Shown here piece by piece: positions 46,713 to 59,232 of a stretch of DNA of 64,000 nt. Each line of letters opens with the position of its first letter. The stretch's first letter is position 1. The stretch is from Capitella teleta (lineage: Eukaryota; Annelida; Polychaeta; Capitellidae): the NCBI GenBank assembly GCA_000328365.1, contig KB297837.1, positions 194,680-258,679 of the forward strand, given 5' to 3'. The notes beneath the pieces were generated by a model, which saw nothing but the letters and a program-made list of their open reading frames with translations, ran no database searches and had not been told where the DNA came from. Both the position numbers and the translations under genes were made by a program.

Positions 46713-47246
46713 TCAATTTGGAGCAAAATAAAAAAAAATAAAAAATAAATAAAATAAAATAAAATAAAATAAAATAAAATAAAATAAAATAAAATAAAAT
46801 AAAATAAAATAAAATAAAATAAAATAAAATAAAATAAAATAAAATAAAATAAAATAAAATAAAATAAAATAAAATAAAATAAAATAAAATAAAATAAAAT
46901 AAAATAAAATAAAATAAAATATTTCGGATGAGTAACCGTGTAGACAAGTTTGCTCTGGCGAAAAGAATAATAACAGTATAAACAATTGCGTGAGTGTTTG
47001 CGATTAGAACTTTCCATTTCCCTTCACGATGAAGCAGAGCAATTTACTGCAATTATTTACTGCCAGATTTGCCAGGCAGAGACGTTGGGCACATCGCCTA
47101 TTAAAAATGGCGGAGTCGATCACAGAACACTGAGTCATGGAAGGCCGAACATGCTGACACTCCAATTCAATTATTAATAAGAACGCGATTAACGAACCGA
47201 GGAGGAGGACCCTTCAACGGACGACTGAGTATAGAAGTTTACTTCC
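46713..47246. repeat. Second copy of the duplicated block, with longer (AAAAT)n
   Basis: It begins TCAATTTGGAGCAAAA directly after the gap and ends with the same ATAGAAGTTTACTTCC, after which new sequence follows. Differences from the first copy (GAAG/GGAG, an added GAGT, ATTGG/ATTAG, AATAC/AACAC and array length) resemble allelic variation. Confidence 0.85.
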
Positions 47247-48097
47247 CAGAAATAAATCGAGTTCCCTTCTTACCCAGGGCACCACGGACAGATCGGAAAA
47301 ATAGTTCCGTTCAGATATCGGGAAAAGTTTTGTGCAATTCGGGTTGTACCATAAAGATCGATGTCATCAATCGACTACGTTTCTACAGAAATTAAGCAAT
47401 CAGCATTTATTAAATTCTTACGTACCCTAAAATGGTTCCTCATAGAAGTGGAAAGATGTGAATTGGAATTTGCAGAACACGCCAACATAATCTCCATTGA
47501 TTCGCAAGGAAAACTGCACACACATGACGTCTCGCATAAATTATGACATCGTCGAGTAAGACCACGCGCTCTTTAATCTCGTATCACGATTCAGGATTCT
47601 TTGTGCAACAGCTATAGCCATCTATTTGTATCGAATCCCTTGCCCCTTAAATGGAGCGCTGCAACTCTGTGGCCACAGAACCAACTTTTGATGCAGACAG
47701 GTGGGTGCTTATGAATAGAAGTACAATAAACCTTCTCTGTTAGGTTTACTATTTGCATGGGCTCTAAGAGAGGCCTTTTGCATGGCATGGGCGGTCACTG
47801 GTGTTTTTTTTGTGTTTCGTTGGAGTTACCTTTATATTTCTGCAATTACATAATGCTCATATGCTCATTTATCGTTCAACGTTACGACAAACAGAATTCT
47901 CTCTCGGTGAGTGATCACTCAGTGATTTCATACATTGCTGAATGTTGATATAATCAGTAAATTATTCTTCTTCTCTGTTTCTCTCATTCAGAATAATCAG
48001 AATTGAAGTCGCAATGTTTGCCACAAAGGGCAAAAAAAAATCGTACAAACAATTCCACCAGTAGCCCCAAAGAGACCAACAAAAACGCAATATCTAA
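47247..48097. other. Upstream region of GPCR gene 1
   Basis: No coding sequence was recognised. The sequence immediately before the gene, TTAGTCTTTGCAG, has the form of a splice acceptor and is shared with GPCR gene 2. An untranslated upstream exon is therefore possible but was not located. Confidence 0.4.
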
Positions 48098-49333
48098 ATG
48101 TGGTTAGTCTTTGCAGGTGCCATGATATGCAAGCCTCGCTTCCTCCTCCTCCCCCTTCTGGTCTTTGCACTGAGGGGCAGGATTTCGTCAACTCAGGAGA
48201 GCACTTCACCAACCTCAGTTGCCCATAACCTCACCCATAAAGCTCATGACACAATCACCGTCGCCAATGATGACAACATCGATGTCAATGAAATCAAGTT
48301 CCAGTTCTGGGAGTACAGAGCAGGACTGCTTTTCCAGGCGTACGGCGGCATCGTGGTTGTCATCCTCGGCTTCTTTGGCAACATCCTCACCCTGGCCGTC
48401 CTCACGACCAGTTACTCTATGAATTCCAGCACCATCTTTCTCATCCACTTAGCAGCCAGTGATCTTGGTGTTATCTGCGTGGGCCAACTAAGCCGGACCT
48501 TCCCCCGTAGTTGGACCGGCTACGACACTGCCAGCCAGCACCCCTGGATGTGCAAGCTATGGTTCTTTATCAACCACAGCTTCAAGACCATCTCAGGCTG
48601 GACACTGGCCGCAGTAACCATTGAGCGGGTCATTGTGGTGTACATGCCACTCAAGGCGAAGAGGTACTGCACAAAAGACAGAGCTAAGCTGGCGATCGTC
48701 ATCATAGACATTCTCTGCATGGGCTCGTACCTGCACTACTTCTGGACGTATGGCTCGACGTACGACTCCTTCGGCAATCTGGAAGCAGGCTGCACCATCA
48801 TGAAGCATATCCCAGAGTTGTCGTTTTACATCACGCAGGTCAGACCATGGCAGGACCTGTTCATGCGCACTGGAGGACCCTTCTTTGTCCTCCTCGTCTG
48901 CAATTGTCTCATCGTCGCCAAGCTCATTCAGCACAGGAAAGATAGAGAAGTGATGACCCGCGGCTCTGATCCAAATGGCAGTCAAACGACATCAATGATG
49001 AGAATGCTGCTGACTGTCAGCTTTGCTTTCCTCTGCCTCATCTCACCCATGCAGATCATGTATCTGATAGACAGAAGCGATCCTTATGGTTGGGTGATTA
49101 CAGAGCGGTGGCAAGCTGCTGTTTCGTTGAGGTGGGGCGTCGCTGTGCCGTTGTATTACCTCAACCACGCCATCAACTTCCTTCTCTACTGTCTGTCTGG
49201 TCGCGAGTTTAGGAGGGCACTCGTTGTTATGTTCAGGAAGATGTCCGTCAAGTGTGGAAATAAAGAAATGACGGACGTGTCAAGCCAATTCAGCGTAGCC
49301 ACAGTGTCCAGTACAATGGACAAATGTGTTTGA
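48098..49333 (+). CDS. Class A (rhodopsin-like) G-protein-coupled receptor, copy 1
   Basis: A single uninterrupted frame of 411 residues. A hydrophobic leader (KPRFLLLPLLVFALRG) suggests a signal peptide, followed by an N-glycosylation site (NLT, residue 44). Seven helices lie at about 79-104, 112-132, 150-180, 197-218, 254-276, 302-324 and 345-366. Family marks are GN in helix 1 (94-95), LAASD in helix 2, Cys152 and Cys232 for the extracellular disulphide, ERV in place of DRY (176-178), and NFLLY (360-364) in place of NPxxY. It resembles invertebrate peptide-receptor-like orphan GPCRs, and the ligand is unknown. Met1 lies inside what looks like an acceptor sequence (TTTGCAG at about 48109-48115). 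Met9 (MICKPRF) is a strong alternative start and gives a better signal peptide. A close paralogue lies 11 kb downstream at 59233. Confidence 0.9.
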   Translation: MWLVFAGAMICKPRFLLLPLLVFALRGRISSTQESTSPTSVAHNLTHKAHDTITVANDDNIDVNEIKFQFWEYRAGLLFQAYGGIVVVILGFFGNILTLAVLTTSYSMNSSTIFLIHLAASDLGVICVGQLSRTFPRSWTGYDTASQHPWMCKLWFFINHSFKTISGWTLAAVTIERVIVVYMPLKAKRYCTKDRAKLAIVIIDILCMGSYLHYFWTYGSTYDSFGNLEAGCTIMKHIPELSFYITQVRPWQDLFMRTGGPFFVLLVCNCLIVAKLIQHRKDREVMTRGSDPNGSQTTSMMRMLLTVSFAFLCLISPMQIMYLIDRSDPYGWVITERWQAAVSLRWGVAVPLYYLNHAINFLLYCLSGREFRRALVVMFRKMSVKCGNKEMTDVSSQFSVATVSSTMDKCV

Positions 49334-52300
49334 AGATTTACCGGAATTTGTGTGTTGTTCGACTAGTTCTTAACTGTTAACTGTTGAAAGAGCAACACTG
49401 TCATCCAGCCCATTTAATATAATACATACTGATGTACGTGCGTAACGCATGCCAATAGAACGAACAATTCTCTTTCTGGGCACAGGGCTTGAATATCCCG
49501 TTTCTTCTGAAATGGATAGACGATACCGTTGGCACCGATGAAATCACTAGAGCGACGATTTCAAGAGGGGTCCTGTTTTGCTGGCTCACGCATTATTGTA
49601 TCCCTTTCTTGAAGAGGCAGAAATGTTTCCCTGAGCAGAGGAAAATGCCAGAACCAATGATATGGAGTCTACATCATTGGCCAGAACATTTATGGCAGGG
49701 AACCATTGTTGACAATTTAGTATACTTTTCTGGTGCAAAATGAGAGATCACGATGCAAGCCTTACATAGTGTTTGATGAGTTGAGTTGTTTGTTAAGTTG
49801 GGTTTCAGCACACCAAACAGACTAACATTATGGTAGGATTAATTGCAAGCAACTTTTATTTAACGTGGGCCTCGTTTTGTTTTACCTAGACTTATTTTTA
49901 TTAACACGTTGTTGTTAGCATTTTATGTCGGATTGAAGTTTATTACAATTTCGTGCGTATTTTTTGGGTTGCCTCGGGTGACAGCATAAGATTTATCTCT
50001 CTTTTCACAATGAAAATTAAGGTAGGCTATTGGCCTCTTCGTAGTGTGTTATGAGAAGCTTGTCTCCATATCTATAATTATATGCTGGCACCTAAATGCC
50101 GTTCAAATGCAACACGCGAGAAAGTGTCGCAGGGTACCATAATAACAGCATGAAAATTAATGAAAAACTGTCAGAACAAAATCAAAATGCAAACTACAGT
50201 CAAATCTTATTATAACGTCAATTGCTATATGCAATCATAACGACGACCGCGGTATAGTAGCAGCTTTTAGCATATGAGGGGCTGTCTGCAAACTTTTTGC
50301 GATTTTAGTCTGGCATCTTTTGCTTTCAAAATCCTTAAAAATTGTCAAAAAATTGTCGGCCGTTGTCAAATTGTCAAAATCAAACTATCTAATGGTCTAT
50401 GGGTTTTGTTTGATGCGACTGTCGGCAATTCTCGAAAATCATTGAACATTAACAGCCTCTTGGCGGCGACAAAGGAATTATTATTACTTAGTGTTCCTCT
50501 CTGAGCTCGCCTGCATGTTAGCTGATCACTCAGCCATATTGTAATATTGAAGACCCTGGACGCTGGTATACAAATGAATGCCGTCTAATGATATTCAGAG
50601 TTTAAGCCTTCAATTAATCATGTTACGAATTCGACCTGTTACACTTTTCACCTGCGTGTGGGTAGTCTCTGGGCCTTTGGCGTGGTGATTGATTCTTGCA
50701 CTTAATTCGTTAATAATCGTTTTATGTTGTCCTTTGTGAAAATAAAATAAAATACTAGATTGACCGTCGTGTTGGTAAGACGTATATCACTGCCTTTCAC
50801 CTTTAGAAAGTTTGGAGTATATTACATAGAGGCTATTCAGCCTCCTAGCATGTACATCCTTAGTTCTTCTGTTGTTTTCTTACTAATCAGTTACTAGGCT
50901 TATCTCTTTCTTTTTTTTCCGATTCGAAAGAAATCGAAGCACATCGCTTAAATGTGATGATGCGTGCATCATAGGGGAGCATTGAGGGGGGGCTGTTTAA
51001 GTACCGAAATGGGCCGCAGTTCGTAGATCTAGATATTTCTGCGGCTTCTTGGGATTTCGAGTTGATGAGGGTGAGATGGCTGTTCTCCTCAGGTGGGCGT
51101 GAATAATAGTAATTCATAGATGTACGTACTGTGATATCTGTTATAACTTATTCGACACATTTACATTCAGTAGTATTGTCTGTGTTCATAACGTTATGAC
51201 GTTATGATATTGTGCCATATGTCATATATTATGCCATATGGTTGGCAAGTATGGCATGGGAAACAGAAACGAAAAAGCTTGACCACTGGTTTCATGACTC
51301 AGCATGCTTCGTAATCCACCGAGGAGCGTTTGAGAAAGCTACTGACAGGCGGGCAAGAATACTCGAAGTACTGGTAAAGCACTGATATAACGTGAACGTT
51401 ATGACTTTAGGGGGATTTTGTCTTCCGCACTCTACTCATGACGCACCTATAGGATTCTCTAAGAGTCTGGGCCGCGACATTGCGATTCCTACTGGATTTC
51501 TGGCCAACCAATAAGTTTGCCTTATTAATATTAATCATTAGTATATTCATGAGTACAGATGTACAACGTATTTGTAAAATGTCAACATTTTCGACGCCAT
51601 TTTGATAAGCGCTGTTCGCTGTACAAGCGAGATCAAAATTTCGACCTTGACATTGCGTAAAAGTTCTTACAAGAAAGTGTAACATATACTCGCAATGCCT
51701 TTTAGGCTCGCATACAATATCCAGGTTATACGTTCTCACAGCGTGCAACTCTCACGTTGTAAATTTCGGTGCATGCAACGCTCGCTATACGCAATCGAAC
51801 GGTTAATTATTGGCTCTGCGGAGGGGTGTATAGGTGACTGCATGTTCTCGGGACATCTACCTATGTTTCGATGTCCTGAGGATTGGGTGAGCTGTTCCCA
51901 GGGCATAAGAATAAGAATAATAATAATAAGAATAATAAGAATGATAAGAATAATATTTATTACAACAAATCAAAAGATATAATACGTACATGTATACATG
52001 TACAAATGAACAAAAACACTGTTCTCAGGGCATCTGCTTAAAATTATGTTCTGGTGTTTTGAGGTCATCCACATTGAATCAGATGTCTCAAGAACATCTG
52101 GGTCATCTAACTTGAGTCATACTATGTCCCAATTAAAGGCTGGTTGGAGTTACTGCATGACCATATCCTAACTCTATCCCTGAGATTTCCGCGGGAATGT
52201 GAATAACCTTTTGTCAATAAAATCATTCAATCCTTAGTATATCTACTTACTAAGGAGGCTCTTAAATATTAATTTGGCACGTTAATTTGGTCGACGAATA

Positions 52301-54284
52301 AGTTAAAATATATGTCACTCCATACCAGCAGAGCACTCGCGTGTGTCAGATTTTCATACGCTGTATAGTGGCACAATGCTGAATTGGGCCAAGCAAACCA
52401 ATTTCTATATTCTCATGTAATTTTCGAGATCAGAATCTTATACGCTTCCTTTAAATAGAAGAAACTTGGAATTGGAAGACGCATATGCGGGTGATGATGT
52501 GAGCATTTGATGTTTTAGTATATAATCATGAATGAATTTTCTCAGCGCTGTACGACCCCGTCGTTGCCATAACAACCGCGTTTCCCGTCAAAGACTTCTG
52601 TTGATTTAAAATCCAATTTTCGCCCTTTGAATCGTGCATTGCAACCAAAGCCGGGGAAATAATTGACAAAATTATTTCTATAAAATTTACACCAAAATGT
52701 TCAGCAAGCATCTATCTTGATTGCATCTTTGATCATTCAGATTACGTCTATTATATAATTCATATTTTTCTTTTCACATGCGACTGGTTTCGTGATGGGG
52801 CGTATACACGGTACAGGTCTTTCACCATCAATATCACATTTGGAGAGATATCTAAACAAATGGCATATATAATGGGAAGAGAGGCATTACATCCAAATGA
52901 TGAAAAAAGCTCCGTATAATTAATTGTAATTACGCCTTCAAGTGCAGTAAAGTCTTATATACCATAAGCTACTCTTAGCCCGGGTATAAGCCGACTAACA
53001 TGCACAAATGTTACATACAAAATGGTGCTTCAATATGGAACAATTCAACCAGGATTTCTTATGGATGATGCCTTTCTTTCATGTGTCCATTGTGATTCCT
53101 GTCAGCATACATTGGATCAAAAAGGTGTTTAAATGGACGGTATACTTTTTTTGCGATCATGTGGCCAAATAAAGATTTTCAAACAAAAACATGAGTATTA
53201 ATTAAGCCACACTGTGCACAGGACACGACAATTTAGAAAGCCCCAAAAAAAAATATTATCGATTAACACAAGGCAGTGCTGAAGGTGAATTAGGAATTGA
53301 ATTGAATTGAATTGAATTCAATTGAATTCAACTCATTTCAACTCAATTCAACTCAACTCAACTCAATTCAAATTCGGATGTAGAAGAGTAGCAAGGGTCC
53401 CTTCAGCGTGCACCAGGCCTCAACCCCCTCATTATGGGGGGGGGGGGGTATCAGTTTTATGCTTCATTATTATTTTATGTTTGATATGACCCCGAAGGTA
53501 AACTTTCGGCAGATATCGGCTGAGAATATCCCGCTCTGTTTGGGCAAATCAGTGACATGGTGCTGGGAAAGTCTTAACGCTGGACAAAAACAACAAAATA
53601 AACGTATGTATGATCTCTGTGGATCTTGACTGTTGTGCATGTACGTTTATCGTTTTAGCATATTGCATCCTATTTGTAACACTCTATCATAATATTACCT
53701 GAACTCCTGACCAAGTGCTGCTTCTGAACTTCTCAACCCTCCGATGAGATTATGAGAACCCTGCATGTACAAGGTCATTCAATTCCACGTGCACATAATT
53801 TGTTGAGCTCACGTTTCCACAAAAATCGTTATCAAAATTGTTTCAATTTACAAGTACTATTCTCTAATAATTCAAACAGCACCCTAATTGAACTCTACTT
53901 GTCTTTCCTAAAACTGTGCAATTCAGGTCCGTAGCCAGCTTTCGGTGAAAGGGGGTCGTTTTTAAGACAGTGGACCCATGCAAGCGTAAATTGCAATGGA
54001 ATAAAAGTTCATAAAACCACCAAATAATACATACCAATTGAGGATCATTTTGATACAGCATGATCTCTTGTATATGGAGAAGCGTGGTAAACACGTACAT
54101 CCATGAGGCATGATGGGTTTTTACGATTCCACCCAACCCGTTCGGGTGATGCCGCGCCAGAACAGAAGCCCGGGACCGGGGGTTCCCTCTACATACCACC
54201 ATAGACAGTACATGTACGAAGTATACAGCGCCCGGCCTTGTTACGAAGTTGGGCAGCACTGCAGAATCACCGGTGAATTATCAT
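49334..54284. other. Gene-free DNA between the two GPCR genes, first part
   Basis: No exon was recognised. It contains an AATAA-rich tract at 51906-51960 and a GAATT/CAACT repeat at 53288-53373. At about 53426-53450 a G tract follows CCCCCTCATTATGG, and a GTCCGTAGCCAGC word lies at 53930. The last two recall the CAGTGGCGTA-type repeat ends. Confidence 0.45.
53288..53373. repeat. GAATT/CAACT foldback microsatellite
   Basis: Five or more GAATT units are followed by CAATTGAATTCAACTC and a run of CAACT/CAATT units. The two halves are partly complementary, so the tract can fold back on itself. Confidence 0.8.
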
Positions 54285-54420
54285 TATAACGAATTACAAT
54301 TATAATTCACAATTATAACGCCGGTGACCTAATCGGGTCTCGAACCCGGGACCTCGACCTCCACGGTCAGCATAGGATTGCAGTCAGCCGGTCAAACCGA
54401 CTGAACTATTCGGTACCTCT
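54285..54420 (-). repeat. tRNA-derived SINE, family B copy 2
   Basis: On the minus strand it reads ATAGTTCAGTCGGTTTGACC (A-box region), then CTGACCGTGGAGGTCGAGG, a B box GGGTTCGAGACCCGAT, and an AT-rich tail. It matches the copy at 37494 and keeps the tRNA-like 5' part that the other has lost. Confidence 0.8.
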
Positions 54421-56584
54421 AAACACGTACATGCCAACAGTCGCCAAAGAAGATTGAGTATACTCTTTTTTGCAATCACGTAATATGAGAATGTTGTCCT
54501 AGCGTCATGGATGGTGCTTTGCAAAAGTATTCATTCGATTTGATAATTTATGTGATGACTGTCTTTTTTCTTCGATTGATGCTCTAGAAAGTGCTCGCAA
54601 ACCTCTCAAATTCACAAGAGGACCTTTGTGTGATTGTTTGGAAGTTGTATGGAATGATAGAATATGCAATTAAATGACAAATATACCGTACAATTTTTGA
54701 CCGACACATTTCAAAACAATGTCATTATGTAATCCTATAGGAATCAGTCTTTTCTTTCAACTCAATGTTCGCTTCAACAATGTCAATTTTTGAAGACCGA
54801 CAGTTATAGCCTATATCGGCGAGGTGTGGAAGATATTGATGCATATATTCATGAACATCACAAGTTCACAACAAACTCGAAACATGTGATGTCAGTCAAA
54901 ACTAGTCTGCTTTATATTTTGCTTCCCAGCCTCAATCGACATCGCTGCTGTTGTTCCTTCTGTCCAAATGCAATAACTTCAAACAATTCGCTGATGTGGG
55001 ATCGTGGGTATATAGATTCAGTACAACCTTGGTAAAAGTGGTTGTAGGGGGGGGGGCAGCAAGAGGACCTAGCAAGAACTCAACAGCTCAAATTATAAAT
55101 GCTTGCAGAACTGGGCAAGTGACACGGCTCATGTTTTCGCGTACTGTGCTTTCGTGAGTGCTTCATTCGTGATTATTACTGTGATAACATATTTCAGCAA
55201 TATTGTTTGCAATAATACTTGTTTTTCTTCTTCTGAAAATGTGGACCTCCAACTTCGGGGGTGGGGTCGTCCGACCCCTCCGCCCCAACCCCCTCCCCCC
55301 CTGGATACTGACCTGTGATTAGTATAACAAAGGACCGAGTGTCGGTACATCACGCCACACGGTGGAAGTGACATTGCCAGGAGAACATTCATAAAAAATT
55401 AACACGCAATGCACACGTATATCAAGGGGACTAGCTCACTGCAGCTCACAGAGTTTCCAACTTCCGCTGACGGCCGGTAGGTGCCTAACCGATTCTACAC
55501 ATTGTATCCATATACTAGTACATATAATTATAGGAATTCTTTCCGGGGGTTTCAGATTTATTCGATTTCCTATCTGCAAATGAAGTAGCTTTAGCAAAGA
55601 AAAAAACTTCAGGACTCAAAAAATAATAATACTCTTGAACTCACACCAGAAGTAATTATAAGAGATGCACGCTCTCAAATGTGTTTGGAAACAAGATTTC
55701 AAATGGAAATTTCGGTTTTCAGTGAGTGTAATCCTTTCTCTGAACTATTAAAGAAGTGTGCTATTTCAGTGTCAATTAAAAAGTGTGCTATTTGCCAGTA
55801 TTGTACAACAGGGAGGCATCTTCCAAGATGCTCGTGAAATGAGGGGGAAATGAGGAAGAAAAACGCAGATGTGGTGATGAAGCTGTGATATTAATTACGA
55901 TTCGAATGTTGTGCTTCCATAAATTAGATAGGCCTGCACTATAGCTTATTTTTCAATTAAGTGTAACACATTGAAGTGAAGTAGCACAAAAGCCTTAATT
56001 CTTCATTATTTAAAACTCGAGAACATTGTTGTACAAAGGTTACATGAAAAGATATATATGTATATAACATTAAAGCGATGACTGAAAAATAAATCTGATA
56101 TTGAGAACATCAGTGTCTCTGGTGGAGCACATTGCAACCGAACACGACAGGTAGGTGAAGACGCAAATGTCTATCATACATTATAAACTAGTTGGTGATT
56201 GGAATTCACCTTTGTTACTGAATGAAAAAAAAAAAAAAATTAAAAAATAATAAAAAACGAAAAAAAAAAACGAAAAAAAAAAAATAATAAATAATAAAAG
56301 TTTTGCTTATTAAATAATTTCATTGATTGGTTTCTGAACTAATTAATGCTCACTGCTCCTTTGCGACTTGGCTATATATAGCATATCAATTCTTGTGCGA
56401 GAAAAAAACATTGGGCGCATTATCACTTTGTATAAAGATGCATGCATACATGTGTACGTGCATACATGATGAGCGAGGGAAGCATAAATTGACGGCATGC
56501 AGGTGTCCTACGTACGCCAATTCAAATAGTCAGAGACACAGTGAACTTTGATGAAACGTGAATAGTGAAGTGCATCTGTGAAAA
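54421..56584. other. Intergenic DNA
   Basis: No gene was recognised. It has G/C homopolymer-rich patches at about 55047-55058 and 55257-55303 and an A-rich tract at 56225-56300. Confidence 0.4.
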
Positions 56585-57082
56585 AATAAGTAGACCCCCT
56601 TCGCCCCCCCCCCCCCAAAAAAAAATGCAACAAAACTTTTTACAATGATCTTGGATAATATTATAGGGGTGCCAATATGGAGGTGAAAACAAAGTTTGCC
56701 AAAATCGGGCGTCTGGAAAGGTATTTTTTCAGCTAATTAGTTACCTTGATTACGCCAAAGGTGAGTTTACCATCCAACTATAGGCAACTAGTATATCAAA
56801 ACGAAGATCCATCTCAGACATGATCAGAAAAGACATAAAACATGCCAATATGTGTACTTGTAAAGTTTTCGGTAGGGTCTAAGTAATCACAGGTGTGAAA
56901 GTCTCTGGAAACCTCAAATTATTTGCTTGGTATGAGCATTTCACGACTAAAAACGTACACAACATTAGGAAAATACTTATGAAAAGAGTGGTTGTACTAT
57001 TAATTAGTTAATTAACCAATTAATGTAGTTATTATATCAATTAATGATAGCATCACTTCGAGAAGTATTGACTGATATGCGC
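56585..57082 (+). repeat. Interspersed repeat, copy 1 of an inverted pair
   Basis: It contains AACAAAGTTTGCC, GCTAATTAGTTACCTTGATT, GTGAGTTTACC(A/G)TCCAAC and ATCACAGGTGTGAAA. All of these recur in the same order in the reverse complement of 58120-58562. No terminal repeats or coding frame are seen. Divergence is substantial, perhaps a quarter of positions by eye. Confidence 0.75.
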
Positions 57083-58119
57083 ATAATATGGATATTGGAT
57101 ACTCTATTACATCTGTTAGCCTACTAAGCCAAAGACATCCGCTGAATGGAGACATATTTCACAAATCCCAAAGTATGTATTAACCAAGGTTGAGACAAGG
57201 ATGAATGTGTCCATGTACATATTAATTTATGCATATATTAATAATATAGCGCCGGTTGATTGCATGATCAGCAATTTCAAGTTCAAGTTCAAGGAGATGG
57301 TAACACAGAGCAAATCAGACAAGGCCATTGATGTCCCCGGGAAGGCATCTTTAGATCTCCCAAAACAAGTCCCAGGGTGGATGGAGATAACACGCATAAT
57401 CAACAATCAGAAAGGGGGTTACCATGGGCAGTCGGAAATATTTCTCTACCCATGATCCACCTCTACTTAGGATGTCATAGCTGCATCTCCTCAACACTCA
57501 ACTATAACGTTGGCATATTTGACTCCAGATACAAATTATATTATATTCACCTTCGATTAAACACCTGACCACTGGACTCACTCTCGAGAAATGCCATCGT
57601 ACGAGCTGAACCCTCACTCAACCGCACTGTTTGAATACACAGATTTACTGCGGAAGTCGGACAAGCCCCCTCTAGCTCACACCATCACGGAACATGTACA
57701 AAATAAATCGCGGATTTCTTGATGAACAGCTGGAAAACGATGGATGGATATCCCTTGCCTAAGACCAGTGTGACTCCAGAGCGCCTCCCGCGTATAAAAA
57801 GTCTGAAACCGAGATGCACGCAGCCAGGGCTATCTCCAGCTCATGGTTTGGGTTGGAACATTGAACGGCACAAACCCAGAAGATTGGGATAGAGAGCGGA
57901 GGCCAACCTCTTTCGTGTCGATCATGATTTGGAAATTACTATCCTCAGACTACCTGCTGAGAATAATATGCTGCAACTGATTTTCAAGTATCTTTAATTG
58001 TTTATAAACAAATATTAAATGGTAGAACAAATTACATACATGTATAATGGACATTCACTGTTTTATCCAATCAATAGCAGTTTTTTTCTAATATCTTAAA
58101 GGCCAGGTCACAGTGCAAG
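57083..58119. other. 1-kb spacer between inverted repeat arms
   Basis: No gene was recognised. Short stretches at about 57280-57460 and 57600-57960 have more balanced base composition than the surroundings but no recognisable protein. Confidence 0.35.
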
Positions 58120-58562
58120 CATTCTGCCAATACTTTTTGAAGTGATGCTAACATCAATCGATGTATTAAATACATTCATTGGTTAATTACCACTCTCTTC
58201 GTGAGTATTTCCCTGATAATGTCCTTTGTCGTAAAATGCCCATATTTGATAATTTGAGCAATTATTTCGACGTTTACTGAGATTTTCACACCTGTGACTG
58301 ATTTGACCCTACTGTTCAGGTACGTATATTACATATGTTCTATGGCATTTCTGATCGTGTCTGATATAGATCTTTATTTTCATATACTAATTGCCTATTG
58401 TTGGACGGTAAACTCACTTTTGGCGAAATCAAGGTAACTAATTAGCAGGAAAGATATACCTTTCCCGACGCCAGATTTGGGTAAACTTTGTTTTCCTCCA
58501 TTAGCACCCCAAAACCTACCCTAAACCGTTGAAAATCCTTTTGTTGCTATTTTTGGGGTTAA
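58120..58562 (-). repeat. Interspersed repeat, copy 2 of an inverted pair
   Basis: Its reverse complement follows the copy at 56585-57082 with many substitutions and small indels. The two face each other across about 1 kb, so a transcript of the region could form a long imperfect hairpin. Confidence 0.75.
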
Positions 58563-59232
58563 AGCACAGATGTACTCCACTAGAATGAGAGGGGTGAATG
58601 CATGGTCGAAGGAATTCGCTGAGATACATCAAATTCACTAAAAAGCAGTTTGAGCATTAAGAGCGATGTTTAATTGTGTCTCGTATAAGAGTTTTGTACT
58701 GCCATTGAGTTACTGGAATATAATCCATCCAATTAGCAAGAAGCAGCAAGCACCTCTCTGCCATATACACACAGAGAGATTCACAGCAGTTCAATATGTC
58801 AATAATGATATTCATATAATATTCAAGCTATTCTGGGATAAGTTAAGTCTGCAGGGCTCAGTTAGAACGCTTAAATTTCTTTCTGAAATCAACTCCAAGT
58901 CTTTAATGATAATTAAAGCAAGCGTGTGCCCAGTGAATGATGTAGTGCTACTTGGTTGTTTGGTATGATTGATAGCTAGTGTGACTGATTAGCTGAATAA
59001 TTAACTGGCGTCGTTGATTACATCTATTTTTTAAATCCAAATTTACGTTTGGTGAAACCTGAGGTATTTTCGAAATGTTCGATTTTCACAAATTATGAAT
59101 CAACTAGCCTCAAATAACACAAAACATACACGAAATAAGGAGACACACGCACTGAGCCCAATGCCCGCGATGGGAGATAATTATACCCAACTTGCAATTT
59201 GAGTTCTTAACCAAATAAAATGGAAGAGTTAA
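58563..59232. other. Upstream region of GPCR gene 2
   Basis: Apart from the last few bases (TAAATGTGGTTAGTCTTTGCAG begins about 59228) it does not resemble the upstream region of GPCR gene 1. The duplicated unit therefore starts almost at the coding region. Confidence 0.5.

Noticed and set aside
46171-47017. Several 66-136 codon minus-strand frames rich in FILFY
   Set aside because: They are translations of the (AAAAT)n arrays on both sides of the third gap.
48215-48985. Frames of 66-130 codons overlapping the GPCR gene on other frames and the minus strand
   Set aside because: They are shadows of the real coding frame and recur identically in the paralogue because the DNA is duplicated.
57281-57960. 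Possible exons in the spacer of the inverted repeat pair
   Set aside because: Composition is somewhat protein-like, but no frame gives a recognisable domain and splice sites could not be linked.
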